A stretch of 64,000 nucleotides of DNA from Marinobacter salarius. GTDB taxonomy: Bacteria > Pseudomonadota > Gammaproteobacteria > Pseudomonadales > Oleiphilaceae. Positions 38,534-48,627 of the stretch are shown piece after piece. The notes below the pieces were generated by a model. That model ran no database searches. It had not been told where the DNA came from and saw nothing but the letters and a program-made list of their open reading frames with translations. The stretch is taken from assembly GCA_000831005.1 (NCBI GenBank), contig CP007152.1, positions 2,480,001-2,544,000 on the forward strand, written 5' to 3'. The position numbers and the translations under genes are program-made. The first letter of the stretch is position 1, and the number at the start of each line of letters is the position of its first letter.

Positions 38534-39449
38534 GTGGTGTTAGATCGTTCTCGGCTGTTGCGCGGGATCATTACGGTTGGGTTTTTCCTCGCGGTTGTGG
38601 GGTGCCGAGCTACCAGTTCCTCGGATGATCCAGTGCAGGAAGCAGGATCTACCGACGATTCCCCAGCACCGGTGCTCGGGACTCTGTCTTTGGACAATGC
38701 CGAGGGAATCAGCAGACAGGCAACGGAATCTGCGCTGGGCGCTTTGTCGTTACATCAGTTTGTTCTGGCCTATCAGGGCTCATGCCCTGGAGTGAGATCC
38801 TGCACGTCATTTGCGTGGAGGGCGGAGTTGACCTTGCGTACGATGTTAAGTCGCCGGTCACTGACTCTCAGGGTAATGAATTTTTCGGGTTCAATTACGA
38901 TTTCAATGGGTGCTTGAAACCAGAAGGGCAGCTTTACCAGGGGAAGCTGGGTGTGTATTGGGACTCCGAATCGACTATCTACGTCGTTGAGATGGAGGAC
39001 TTTTCAATTTCGGAATCCAGCGCTGAAACGCCACCAACTTCCTCTGGCGTGTTTGTACTCTCAGTCGATGAAGATACAGGCTTCAAAAGCGAGTTCGTAA
39101 CGTCCGTCCGAGAAGACGGTTCGGATGAACCGGCCTTTGAGTCGATGCCGCTTTTTCTTATCCAAATGTTGGGCTGGAAAGTCTTCAATGGCAGGGGCTT
39201 TTCTCATTGGAGGGGCACGGCAGCTTTGAATTGCTGCAGGAAGATGGGGATTCCCCTCGGAGTATCGTTTCTGACGGAGAGAATCTGCTGTATCTCGATT
39301 TTGGCTCTATGGACGGCAACATCCTTGAGGCGTCTATTGACCTGGGAGCTGATGGCGCATTGGATGCCATCTGGCCAATCAATCTGAATGACCCGACATC
39401 AGACGGCGCCGGGCTCGTTTTGCTGGATGACTTCTCCAAGTATAGGTAA
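38534..39449 (+). CDS. Putative lipoprotein (two frameshifts)
   Basis: The corrected product is about 305 residues. The signal peptide ends in a lipobox (GFFLAVVGC) followed by a Ser/Asp/Ala linker. The middle part reads AYDVKSPVTDSQGNEFFGFN and DSESTIYVVEMEDFSI, and the end reads LYLDFGSMDGNILEASIDLG. Breaks near 38790 and 39200 each need one base. The start is one of the GTG codons at 38528, 38534 or 38537 after AAGGAG. No known family was recognised. Confidence 0.6.
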
Positions 39450-39455
39450 GGCTCT

Positions 39456-40934
39456 TCAGCTCTGCGGCAGAAGCCGATAATCTTTCAGAACAACTTCTTT
39501 CATTTGCAGCGCATACTGTGTGGCAAATCCCGGATACATCGTCGCGTTAAACCCGTCCTCGGTGAGATACCAGCTTTTGCAGCCGGTGTTCCAGTTGGTT
39601 CGTGACAACCGTTTCTGTATCGCACGATTGTGACTTTCCTGTGCGCTCTGGCGCACGTCCAATCCTTTCAGGTCAAGGCTGGTGATGGTGCGCACGGCTT
39701 TAACAATATAGTTAATCTGCGACTCCATATACACCAGAGCGGAGTTATGCCCGGGGCCGGAGTTCGGGCCGAATGTCAGGAAAAGGTTGGGGTAGCCGGC
39801 AACATTAATGCTTTTATAGGCTGATGCGCCCCTTTTCCACTCGTCGTTCAATTGCCGGCCATCCACACCGGTAATCGGAAACGGTGTGCCGGCATTGCTT
39901 ACGTTGAAACCGGTGGCAAAAATCAAGCAGTCGAACTGGTGCTCGATGCCCTCAACCGTGCACACTCCGTTTTCATCGATCCGGGCAATGGGCCAGGTGA
40001 TCAACTTGCAATTGGGTTGCTGTAGGGCCGGGTAATAGTCGCTGGATACCAATACCCGTTTGCAGCCCAGGCGGTAGTTCGGGGTTAGCTGGCGGCGAAG
40101 CCAGCGATCCTTCACTTGATTGCGGAGGTGCCACTTGCCCAGCCGCTCTGCCAGGCGAGTGAGGGGTGAGTTCCAGATCACCCCAAGAGCCATGGATTCG
40201 TGGGCGAGGTAGAGCGCCTTGCGCAATGCGTTCTGGCTCAGGGGCAGTTTTCGAAACGCCAGCTTCTGCCAGTCTGGTGTCTCGAAGTCGGGCCGTGGCA
40301 TCACCCAGGGTGGTGTCCGCTGGAACACGGTCAGCTTGTCGACCTTGCCCACGATGCTTGGCACGATCTGGATGGCGCTGGCTCCGGTACCGATTACCCC
40401 GACACGCTTGCCTTCCAGGTTGTAGTTGTGGTCCCACTGGGCACTGTGGATTTTTTTGCCCTGAAAGTCTTCGATGCCTGCAATATTCGGAAAGCCCGGG
40501 TTCGATAACGGTCCCTGGGCCATCACCACGGTTTTTGCGTAGTAGGTTTCTCCGCCCTCGGTGGTGGCCTCCCATACGCCCCTGTCCTGATCCCAGTTCA
40601 GGCCGGTGACGTTGGTGCCAAAGCGAATGTATCGGGCCAGGTCAAACTGGTTCACCAGATGGTGGATGTAGCCCAGGATCTCGCGAGCACCGGAGAAGCT
40701 TCGGGACCAATCCGGGTTTGGCGCAAACGAATAGGAATACAGGTTTGAGGGGATGTCGCAGGCGGCACCGGGGTATTGGTTATCCCGCCAGGTTCCGCCT
40801 ACCTGCTCGTCCCGCTCCAGTATGACCATGTCATCGATGCCTTCCTGCTGCAGGCGGATGGCGGAGCCGAGTCCGGCAAAGCCGGCCCCGATGATCAGGG
40901 TGGTAACCACAGGCGTCGTCTGTACGTTAGTCAT
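39456..40934 (-). CDS. Flavin-containing monooxygenase (Baeyer-Villiger type)
   Basis: This 492-residue FAD/NADPH enzyme has GAGFAGLGSAIRLQQEG (FAD site, near residue 17), CDIPSNLYSYSFAPNPDWS, the Baeyer-Villiger fingerprint-like FQGKKIHSAQWDHN (consensus FxGxxxHxxxW) and the NADPH site VIGTGASAIQIVPSI. It is the last gene of a leftward operon with a diiron protein and an SDR. Such trios can oxidise ketones to esters, but the substrate is not known here. Confidence 0.9.
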   Translation of the reverse strand: MTNVQTTPVVTTLIIGAGFAGLGSAIRLQQEGIDDMVILERDEQVGGTWRDNQYPGAACDIPSNLYSYSFAPNPDWSRSFSGAREILGYIHHLVNQFDLARYIRFGTNVTGLNWDQDRGVWEATTEGGETYYAKTVVMAQGPLSNPGFPNIAGIEDFQGKKIHSAQWDHNYNLEGKRVGVIGTGASAIQIVPSIVGKVDKLTVFQRTPPWVMPRPDFETPDWQKLAFRKLPLSQNALRKALYLAHESMALGVIWNSPLTRLAERLGKWHLRNQVKDRWLRRQLTPNYRLGCKRVLVSSDYYPALQQPNCKLITWPIARIDENGVCTVEGIEHQFDCLIFATGFNVSNAGTPFPITGVDGRQLNDEWKRGASAYKSINVAGYPNLFLTFGPNSGPGHNSALVYMESQINYIVKAVRTITSLDLKGLDVRQSAQESHNRAIQKRLSRTNWNTGCKSWYLTEDGFNATMYPGFATQYALQMKEVVLKDYRLLPQS

Positions 40935-40938
40935 GGTG

Positions 40939-41864
40939 TCAGGCCGTCGTCTGGTAGGTGATTTCGCGCACCCAGCTGGGTACAGCGGGGAAGGCGCGCC
41001 GGGGGATGGCGTCGGTCACTTTGACCAAGGCGTCGATCGGCTTGTGGTAGAACCGGTTACCCCGATCCACCACGAAACGCCCGTGGTATTTGATGATCTG
41101 GAACCAGGGGTTGCGCCGGCCGTCTTCTGAACGGCCACCAATCTTTTCGAATTTCTGCATGGCGGCGTACAGTTTCTCTTCCGGCAGGCCCATTTCGATG
41201 ATGTTGTCGCGCATCTTGTTCAGCAACGGAAAGTAGGAAGCGATACCGAGGATCAGCCGGGGGTCCATCAACTGGGCCACCATACGCGCCAGTTCCCTGT
41301 AGGTTTTTCCATGGCCTTGCATTTCCATCACCGTGAAGCCAACGCCAAGGTGCCGGGACTCGTCGTTGTTGATCAGCTCAAAGGCTGATGGCAGACGGGG
41401 TCGTCCACGGTTTCCAGCAGAAACTTGCAGAGGGCACCATCAAGCGCAATCTCCAGCATGGGGACCACGGTGCCCAGCACGTACACGGGCTGGTCGTCGG
41501 CAAAGCGGTCCAGCCACTCGATCACCAGGCGCAGGTTGTTGTTGGGCTCGGGCAGCTCGTTTTCTTCCAGCATGCCCCAGCGCTTCATCAGCGCCATTTC
41601 GGCGTTGGCGTGGCGCTGTTCTTCGGCGTGGAAATAGGTGTAGATTTCCCGCAGCGTGTCATCCGGTGCTTTCTTGGCCATGGCTGCGAAAGCGCGGGCA
41701 CCTACATGTTCGATCCACATCAGGTCGGCCATGAAGGTTTTCAGTTTGGGCCACTGTTCGGCGGTTATCAGCTCGGCTCCCGGTGCGTCCCAATCCACGT
41801 CGGACAGTGACCACTGGGAGCTCTTGATCTTCTCCAACATCTTGTCCAGGTCGATTTTAGCCAT
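40939..41864 (-). CDS. Ferritin-like diiron protein (one frameshift)
   Basis: The corrected product is 308 residues. Iron ligands appear as IEHVGARAF, then HAEEQRHANAE, and after the frame change DDPVC...NNDESRHLGVGF. This gives two ExxH-type pairs as in ferritin-like oxygenases and acyl desaturase relatives. The break near 41385 needs one base. The gene overlaps the SDR stop by 8 bases and lies 4 bases before the monooxygenase gene, so the three are tightly coupled. An oxidative step on a lipid or hydrocarbon is plausible but unproven. Confidence 0.8.
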
Positions 41865-42728
41865 GGAGTCTACCTCTCGTTGTCTCTTCTTCGGTTACGC
41901 TCCCGGTCCTACTGACAAAACGGTTCAGCAAGCCTGTGCCGACGGCGTAGCCGCTTGGCAGCAGTCGTTTCAGGCGCCAGATCAGTTTTGCGTCCAGTTG
42001 CGGCATCACATACAGCTGGCCCCGGTCCAGGCCATTGAGGGTGATTCTGGCCACCTGTTCGGCTGACATTCCGAAACGGTCCATCAACCGGTTGAACAGG
42101 GCACCGGAATCGCCAGTGATCCGGCCATTGGCGGCAATGTTGGTTTTCACCAGGGTGGGGCAGAGCGCGGTGACCTGAACGTTGGTTTCGGAGAGCTCCG
42201 CGGCCAATGTTTCCGAAATCGCCAGGGCGGCCGCTTTGGTGGCGTTATAGGGCCCCATCAACGGTGCCGCGGAGAAGGCCGCAGTGGAGGCAACATTGAT
42301 AATGCCAGCGGCTGGCTGGCCCTTCAAAAGCGGCGTGAACACGTGGCAGCCGTGGATAACGCCCCACAGGTTGATGTTGATGGTCCAGGTCCAATCCGCG
42401 ATTGGGACGTCGCCGATCTTCTGGCCGCCGATACCGATGCCGGCGTTGTTGATCACCAGGTTCAGGGGTTGCGGCAGTAGCTCCTGAGCTTGCTGGGCCA
42501 GTGCCTCAACCTGCGCCAGATCGCTAACGTCGCAGGCGACAGCCCAGGCCTCGCCGCCTTCTGCCCGAACCTCCCGGGCGGTCTGCTCAGCCGCTTGCAG
42601 GCTGATGTCCGAACAGACGATGAGCCCTTGCGACGGGCCAGCTCCAATGCGAGGGCTTTGCCGATGCCGCTTCCAGAGCCTGTGATGACAGCCCGTGACT
42701 GATGGGTGAGTCTTTGCTTTTGAAACAT
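41857..42728 (-). CDS. Short-chain dehydrogenase/reductase (one frameshift)
   Basis: This is a 290-residue SDR. The cofactor loop ITGSGSGIGKALALELARR, the NNAGIG motif in LVINNAGIGIG and the catalytic Ser plus YNATKAA (Tyr and Lys, YxxxK) are present. One base is missing near 42625, between ARRKG and LIVCSD. The start at 42728 (MFQKQRLTHQSRAVITG) is chosen because it carries the cofactor loop. It is first in the operon with the diiron protein and monooxygenase, and probably interconverts an alcohol and a ketone or aldehyde. Confidence 0.88.
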
Positions 42729-42934
42729 TGCCGATTCCGCTTATCAAGTTTCAAACAGGGTCGCACGAGACGGCCGAGCTTTTCGGGCCGTATGTGATTC
42801 GAGAGAGGACGATTTACTTGCGGACTGTTACCAGATTGCGAACCTGGCCGGCGTTGGAGAGCGTGGTCCAGAGCCTTGGGAAAGCGTAGGCTGGCGCCTG
42901 ATGCGGTTCTTGAAAGGTCAGCACATTGCGTTGT

Positions 42935-44926
42935 CTACCGCCCCGAAGCCCAACTGCCACGGGCCAGGTCCATGGCCCGGTTGACTTCATCGGCAGGGAT
43001 GTCGCCCGGCTCGCCTTTTTCTATCGGGTCATAGTGGAACACGTACAGTCGGGAGACGAACTCGGCTACCGGTAAGGAGGCTTCGCCGAAGAGTTCACCG
43101 TGGCCATGGGTGGAGGTGATGACGCCCTGGCCCCAGTTCTGGCCGCTGTCGTTGTTGGGGTTGAAAAAGTAGACGCGCATGGTCTTGTCGGGGTCCATGG
43201 CGAGCCGTTGGATGGTGATGGCGTGCCAGCCGAGAAAGCGCGTGGCGCTGTCGGTCACCGCGATACCGGCCGGCTGTGGATTGATCACGGGAATGTTGCC
43301 GTTATAGAACGGGTGATAGGCGGCGTAGAAATCCCGGACAAACCCTTCGAAGTCCTTCAGGCCGCCGGTGAAAACGTCCACGGCGATGCGAAATCCGTGG
43401 CCAACGTGGTCGCCGTGAAACTCGGCGTTGACCCATTTATGGGGATCCTCTCCGCGGCCAATACTGCGCCGCCCCATTTCAAAATAGATGCGGTCCAGAT
43501 GCGGCACGGTCAGCAGGGATACGGCATCGACATCCACGGGCGGTTCGGTTGCCAGTCCGGCGCCAAGCTCCTTTGAAGAAATGCTGTTGCCTTCGAAGCG
43601 CATAACGATCTCATCGTCCCGCGCTGCCCAGGCAAGGATGCGCAGCAGTTCTGCCGGCATGTTGTACGCCCACATGGACAGGGCGCGGGTGGACTGGCAG
43701 GTCGGGTAGTTTCCCTGGCCCACGCCCAGTGGCCGCCCCAACACGTTGAGTACGTCAGCAAGCAAAAAACATTCGGGGGAACGGCTGCTGCCGAAGACCG
43801 TCGCGATCTTCTCGGCTGCGGCGTCACAAAGCGTCATGCGTATCTGGCGCCACAGGGATGGCGCTACCGGTGGCGAGTAAAGAATGCCCCGCTCCAGCAT
43901 CATGGCCAGGCCGTAAGTGCATTGACTGGTTTCCGGAAACACGGCGTCGTCGATCAGGCGGTGAATCAGTGCAGGGTAGCAGTGGAATGCATCGGCACCG
44001 GTGTAGCTCAACCCGAGGGCTGTGGGGATCAGGGCGTTCCAGCGCCCGCGCAGGTAGCGTATGAACACCGGCATGTAGGCCGACACCAGGCCGGTGTTGT
44101 GCATGGCCTGGGCAAAGGCGATGGCTTCCTGCATCAGGGCGGCATCGTCCATGTCCGCCAGTCGTTCGGAATAGACTTCAAAACCGGGGTCTTCACGGCA
44201 ACCTTCAGTGGGGCTGAATACGGCGTTGATCAGTTGCAGGGCGTCGTCGCCGACTTCTCCGCCCAGGGCATCGGGTTTTTCCAGGCAGACAGCAATCTGG
44301 GTCACCATGTGTTTGACGCCCTCAACCTGCACCGGGCGCTGCTCCAGAATCCGCCAGACTTCGGCCACCAGGTGCTCCAGCAGGTTATCGTATCCCAGAT
44401 GCTGGAGCAGGTAGTGATACAGGTTCTGCACGGCATGGCCGAGCTGATCGGGCCGCAGCCGGTCGCTCTCCTGCAGGTCATCACTGACCACCAGGTCCAG
44501 GTTCATCGCCATCACCTGGGCGAGGAAATTATGGGCATGTTCCGCCGAGATAGAAGCGTGGACGTAGTCGCCTTTGGTGACCGCCAACAGGCGAACCTGA
44601 CTCAGGCATTCGACCAGTGTTGCGGTGGGCTCCCCGTGGCGGACCGTACGCGCAGCCAGGGAAGGCACCAGTGTCTGGGGGTAGTCCCAATCGCTGCCAC
44701 CAAAGAACCCGGCGGATTCAATGGCCGGAACGCGTTCGTAGATTGCGTCCAGCCCTTCGGGGCTGAGCACCAGGGGCCTTGCCGCATCAATTACTTCGAA
44801 TACGGGCGAAACGCCCTCGATCGCGTTGATTGCAGCAAGGCGGCTAACGGCATCGTCAAATGCATTTACAAGTTCCGTTGGCGCGCGGCTGTTCTGGTTT
44901 TCGGTTTCTTTTTTTTGTCTGGCCAT
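42935..44926 (-). CDS. Unknown 663-residue protein
   Basis: This is a long, uninterrupted, soluble protein starting MARQKKETENQNSRAPTELV, without signal peptide or membrane segment. The C-terminal third holds histidine-rich stretches (NAEFHGDHVGHGFRIAVDVF, STHGHGELFGEASLP) and YFFNPNNDSGQNWGQGV, which look like a conserved functional site. The first two thirds are helical. I do not recognise a characterised family. It stands alone, upstream of the SDR operon and divergent from the MscS-type gene. An in-frame start at 44980 exists but adds a weak N-terminus. Confidence 0.75.
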   Translation of the reverse strand: MARQKKETENQNSRAPTELVNAFDDAVSRLAAINAIEGVSPVFEVIDAARPLVLSPEGLDAIYERVPAIESAGFFGGSDWDYPQTLVPSLAARTVRHGEPTATLVECLSQVRLLAVTKGDYVHASISAEHAHNFLAQVMAMNLDLVVSDDLQESDRLRPDQLGHAVQNLYHYLLQHLGYDNLLEHLVAEVWRILEQRPVQVEGVKHMVTQIAVCLEKPDALGGEVGDDALQLINAVFSPTEGCREDPGFEVYSERLADMDDAALMQEAIAFAQAMHNTGLVSAYMPVFIRYLRGRWNALIPTALGLSYTGADAFHCYPALIHRLIDDAVFPETSQCTYGLAMMLERGILYSPPVAPSLWRQIRMTLCDAAAEKIATVFGSSRSPECFLLADVLNVLGRPLGVGQGNYPTCQSTRALSMWAYNMPAELLRILAWAARDDEIVMRFEGNSISSKELGAGLATEPPVDVDAVSLLTVPHLDRIYFEMGRRSIGRGEDPHKWVNAEFHGDHVGHGFRIAVDVFTGGLKDFEGFVRDFYAAYHPFYNGNIPVINPQPAGIAVTDSATRFLGWHAITIQRLAMDPDKTMRVYFFNPNNDSGQNWGQGVITSTHGHGELFGEASLPVAEFVSRLYVFHYDPIEKGEPGDIPADEVNRAMDLARGSWASGR

Positions 44927-45086
44927 ACAACCATCCTTGAGCCAACCTCGGACTGTGTCAACCTGGACTGTCGAAAACATCCGTGCCCACCGGTTGGCTG
45001 AAGCCAGGAACCTGTTGGTCCACCATTTCGGATAGGATCAATGGCTGATGATTGGTAAACAGGCTGACGTTAACCTACATATCATT

Positions 45087-45155
45087 ATGAGCAAGAGATC
45101 CGATAAAGTGACGCCCACCCCCACAACAAAAGAAGAGCAGACACCTGATGGCTGA
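45087..45155 (+). pseudogene. Short ORF related to the small protein at 52922
   Basis: The frame reads MSKRSDKVTPTPTTKEEQTP and ends DG-stop, overlapping the start of the next gene by 8 bases. Its first 18 codons resemble MSKKPEKVTLTSATIEEQT of the 51-residue protein at 52922, and the DNA (ATGAGCAAG, AAAGTGAC, GAAGAGCAGAC) is also similar. It is probably a truncated copy. Confidence 0.5.
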
Positions 45156-46295
45156 ATCCTTTGGTACCGAGCTGGTTGAACAGCTCCAGCGAAATATTGG
45201 CGATGCCTTCCTGGCCGTGTCAGGTGAGGATTTGGACTGGGGCGCGCTTGTCGTACAGATGCTTGGCCAATTGTTGGTCTCTGTAATCTATCTTGGGGTG
45301 TTTTTCGGGTTCTATCTGGTGGTGACAGGTGCTATCCGGCTGGTCTTGGGTAAGCAGCGGGCCAAAACACCTCTGTTCCTCCAGGTGCGAAGCACTCTGC
45401 GCTATCTGGCCGGGTTAGGGGCGCTGGTCTTCATTCTTGCACAGTTCGGGACGTCTCCTGAGGTTCTCAAGGCGATGGCGAGGGCGGGCTTTATGGCCCT
45501 CGGTTTCTATGTGGCCTGGCTGGTTCTGGCACGCCTGATCAAGGACAGCATGGTGCGCTACAAAATGGATCCTTCGATCCGTCAGCTGGTCGAGAACCTG
45601 TTTTCGGTGGTCGTCTCAGCGCTGGCTGTGGTGACGGTGCTCGCCCAGTTCGGTTTCGATGTGGTTTCGATTGTGGCGGGGTTGGGGATCGTCGGTATCG
45701 CCGTTGGCTTTGCGGCGCAATCAACCCTCTCCAATTTCATTGCCGGTATCACCCTGCTGATTGAGAGGCCGTTCCGCATTGGTGATTGGGTGACCATCAA
45801 CGGGCAAGACGGCAAAGTGGTCAAGATTGCCTTGCGCACCACCTGGCTGCGCACCCGGGATAATATCTTCGCGATGATTCCAAACGACAGTGTGGCGTCA
45901 TCCGACATCATCAATTACAGCGCAGAAGGGGTTACCCGCCTGAATATCCCGGTGGGCATTGCTTACAAAGAATCCGCGAAGGCCGCCAGGGATGTGCTGA
46001 TGCCGGTTCTGCTGACGCACCCTGAAGTTTTACAGGGTGCTGGTATGGAGCCCCGTGTTCTGCTTAAAAGCCTGGGCGATTCTTCAGTGAACCTTGAAGC
46101 CAAGGTGTGGATTACTCCCGATAATCTGGATGTGCAGCCCAGAATCATGGCTGATGTTCTGGAACAGATGAAAGAGGCGCTGGATGCCGCCGGCATTGAG
46201 ATTCCTTTCCCTCATTTGCAACTGTTTATAGATGATGCAAAAGGCTCAAGCCGGTTCTGGAGCCCTTCTACAGCAAGCGTGGGGCTAACGGATAA
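45148..46295 (+). CDS. Mechanosensitive channel of the MscS family (frameshift near 3' end)
   Basis: The corrected protein is 382 residues. It has an N-terminal soluble stretch, three to four membrane helices and the MscS pore and beta domain (GLGIVGIAVGFAAQSTLSNFIAGI, then RPFRIGDWVTINGQDGKVV), with a C-terminal alpha/beta domain ending IPFPHLQLFIDDAKG. One missing base near 46245 hides the true end LKPVLEPFYSKRGANG. Such channels protect against hypo-osmotic shock. A strong hairpin follows. Confidence 0.92.
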
Positions 46296-46312
46296 CCCTT
46301 ATCCGAAAACCG

Positions 46313-46339
46313 GGCGAGGCGCCCGTTGGGCGTCTCGCC
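46313..46339. terminator. Hairpin after the MscS-type gene
   Basis: A 12-base stem with one G-U pair and a 3-base loop lies 17 bases after the corrected stop, and just before the 3' end of the convergent lipoprotein gene. It is G+C-rich but has no T-run, so it is a bidirectional terminator candidate of weak type. Confidence 0.5.
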
Positions 46340-46375
46340 GGCAGATGATTGTTATATGGTTTTCGAACGGGGGGA

Positions 46376-47955
46376 TCATTCAAACTGGTTGGCCCGGATA
46401 TTGTCTCGCGTGCCATCGCTTTCAGCCCATACCGCGATAGCGTTGCTGGCCCCATCAAATGCAATCTGCGGTTCGACTGCAATCCCCGCATTGTCGTTTT
46501 CTATCAGGGTCGCCGCGTCCCAGCCGCTGATGGGCGACCAGGTGTTCGCCCAGATGTTGGAGTTCCTCCACACTGCGATGGCGTTGCCCTCGTTATCGAA
46601 TGCGATCTGCTGATTGCCGGCACTTCCGTTGCTGGGGTCCTCGATGAGCGCCGCCGAACTCCAGCCATCGTTTGGCGAGTAGGTATTGGCCACGGTACTG
46701 TACCCTGTGCCAACACTGAGGCGCTGGCGCCATACGGCAATCACATTGCCCATGCTGTCGACCGCAATTTGCGGATCGAACGCGTCTCCTGCGTTGTCGG
46801 TTTCGATGAGTTCTTCCGAGCCCCAGCCGGCGGCCTGCGACCAGTTATTGGCCCATATATTGAACCTGGTGCCATCACTGCTGGTCCATACGACGGTCGC
46901 GTTGTTGTCGCCGTCAATAACGATCTGCGGGTCAAATGAGTTTCCGTCATCGATGGTTTCAATGTCTTCCGGCATGGCCCAGCCGCTGCCCGGCGCCCAG
47001 ACGCTTGCCGGATGTCATACCACGTACTGCCGTTGTACTGCTCCCAGACAGCGATGGCGTTGCCAGCGCTGTCAAAGGCGACTTGTGGATCCTGTGCAGA
47101 CCCTGCATCGGCTTCGACCAGCTCCGCCGTTCCCGAGCCAACCCCTGGCGTATAGGTGTTGGCCCAGAGGTTGAGTGGATTGGGTGAGGTGGGTGGAGCC
47201 TCGTTCTGTACCCACACGATGATGGCGTTACCGGCATTGTTCATGGCGATTTGCGGATCGGATGCGTCTCCGCCATTGAATTCGATCAGACCCTCCGAGC
47301 TCCAGCCACTGTCTGGGGAATAACGTCTGATCCAGGCATTGTAGTACGTACTTTGCTGGGTCCAGACGACAATGGCATTGCCGTCGTCGTCAATGGCAAT
47401 CTGCGGAGCCCGGGCATCTCCGTTCTCGTCTCCGATCACCACAGCAGCGCTCCAGCCGCCACCTGGCGAATAGATGCTCGCCCAGATGTTGTCCTGCGTA
47501 CCGTCGAATTGAACCCATACGGCGATGGCATTGCCGTCATTGTTGAAGGCGATCTGAGGTGAGGCTGCCTCTCCGGTGCCGGTTTCGATCAACGCTGCTG
47601 AGCGCCAGGAACGACACAGCACACTGACGTCATTCACATCGGCACCGACAACCGTGCCGCTCGCATTTTCCATTGAGCAGAGCTGGTGTTCGGGTAGCGT
47701 CGCCAGGGTCACGTCATAACTGCTGCCATCGGCCAGTTTCGTGGCAAATTCAAAGTCGACTCCTCCAACCTCCAGGGTGTCACCCCCGTTGTTTTCCAAC
47801 GCCAGTCCGGAGTTGACAGCCCCGGTTACGGTACCGCCGATGGTGTACGAAGCGCTTCCGTCACTACCACCTCCGCCGCCTCCTCCACCACAGGCAGAGA
47901 TCGATAAGAGAAATGACAGAACGATGAGCAGTGAGGCAGGGCGTGAATGGCACAT
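46376..47955 (-). CDS. Lipoprotein with eight ~50-residue propeller-like repeats (one frameshift)
   Basis: The corrected product is 526 residues. A signal peptide with lipobox (FLLSISAC) is followed by a Gly run and a domain of about 85 residues. Eight repeats with the pattern GWSxxxLIE...A..PQIAFDxxGNAIAVW...NIWAN.YSP then run to the end. Conserved Trp, Asp and Gly positions suggest a beta-propeller on the cell surface. One missing base near 47005 breaks repeat 4. Homologues often sit in surface or secreted proteins, but the binding target is unknown. Confidence 0.8.
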
Positions 47956-48268
47956 TTGGAAATCCTTTTTCCTGGTTGGAGTTCAACTTTGGAAGACCGG
48001 AGTAGGGCGGAGCTTGAGGGTATTAAGGATTGATACCCCTGACATCTTTCAAACTAATACAAGATCCCAATTGTTGCCAGTCGAGGCCCTGATCGGCCTG
48101 ATCCTCGTGATTTCGCTTACCTGAGACCATGTTATGACAATGGTGACACTCTCGTGACCATTCCGTGATGATCTGGTCGGCCCATGCAGCGCACTATTTA
48201 TTCAGGCGGGAAACACATGCTGAATGGTTACCTGCCGCTCCGAACTCATAGATGAAAAGGAAACAGAT
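47956..48268. other. Spacer upstream of the bufferin-type operon
   Basis: This 313-base region contains no supported gene. It must include the promoter of the following operon. Short TGAC repeats occur near 48135-48160, but I see no convincing -35/-10 pair or ECF sigma site. The ribosome site AAGG (48257-48260) lies before the ATG at 48269. Confidence 0.5.
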
Positions 48269-48553
48269 ATGAACACGATGCTAAACGGTGCCCGCATTGC
48301 AGCTCTCGCCGCCGCCTTCGCGACTTCAGGATTGGCCTATGCCGCTGAACCACCTGCCGGCTCCAGCGGTGCGGCGGTCTCCGGCAGCGATAAAGTGCAT
48401 TGCTACGGGGTGAACTCCTGTAAGGGAACGGCCGACTGCAAAACCACCGAAAATGCCTGTAAAGGACAGAACGCGTGCAAGGCCCAAGGCTTCAAGGGGA
48501 TGTCAGCAAGCGAATGCCTGTCGGAAGGTGGTGTGATTGGCGATCTGGGCTGA
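48269..48553 (+). CDS. bufA: Bufferin-type precursor peptide, six-cysteine (BufA2-like)
   Basis: This is a 94-residue precursor with a Sec signal (MNTMLNGARIAALAAAFATS, cleavage after AYA). The mature part has six cysteines in HCYGVNSCKG, ADCKTTENACKGQNACKAQG and SECLSEGG. This CKG spacing is what I recall for the second bufferin precursor type. In this class a DUF692 enzyme modifies cysteines, and the exported peptide binds copper. The ATG at 48269 is preferred to one at 48224, which adds a non-hydrophobic leader. It is followed by a hairpin and the DUF692 gene. Copper binding is inferred, not shown. Confidence 0.82.
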   Translation: MNTMLNGARIAALAAAFATSGLAYAAEPPAGSSGAAVSGSDKVHCYGVNSCKGTADCKTTENACKGQNACKAQGFKGMSASECLSEGGVIGDLG

Positions 48554-48577
48554 GTAGGCCAGATCAAATGTGTTTGT

Positions 48578-48604
48578 CCGGAGGCGCGTTCCGGCGCGCC
48601 CCGG
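48578..48604. other. Hairpin between precursor and enzyme genes
   Basis: Arms CCGGAGGCGCG and CGCGCCCCGG pair over 10 bases with one bulged A and a 6-base loop; GTTTTC follows. It lies in the 74-base gap between the first precursor and the DUF692 gene. It probably lowers read-through, giving more precursor than enzyme, as is common in RiPP operons. Confidence 0.6.
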
Positions 48605-48627
48605 GTTTTCAACGGGAGATTTAACGG

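Noticed and set aside
48120..48180. ECF-sigma promoter before the bufferin-type operon
   Set aside because: TGAC repeats are present, but no -35/-10 pair at proper spacing fits a known motif well enough to claim.
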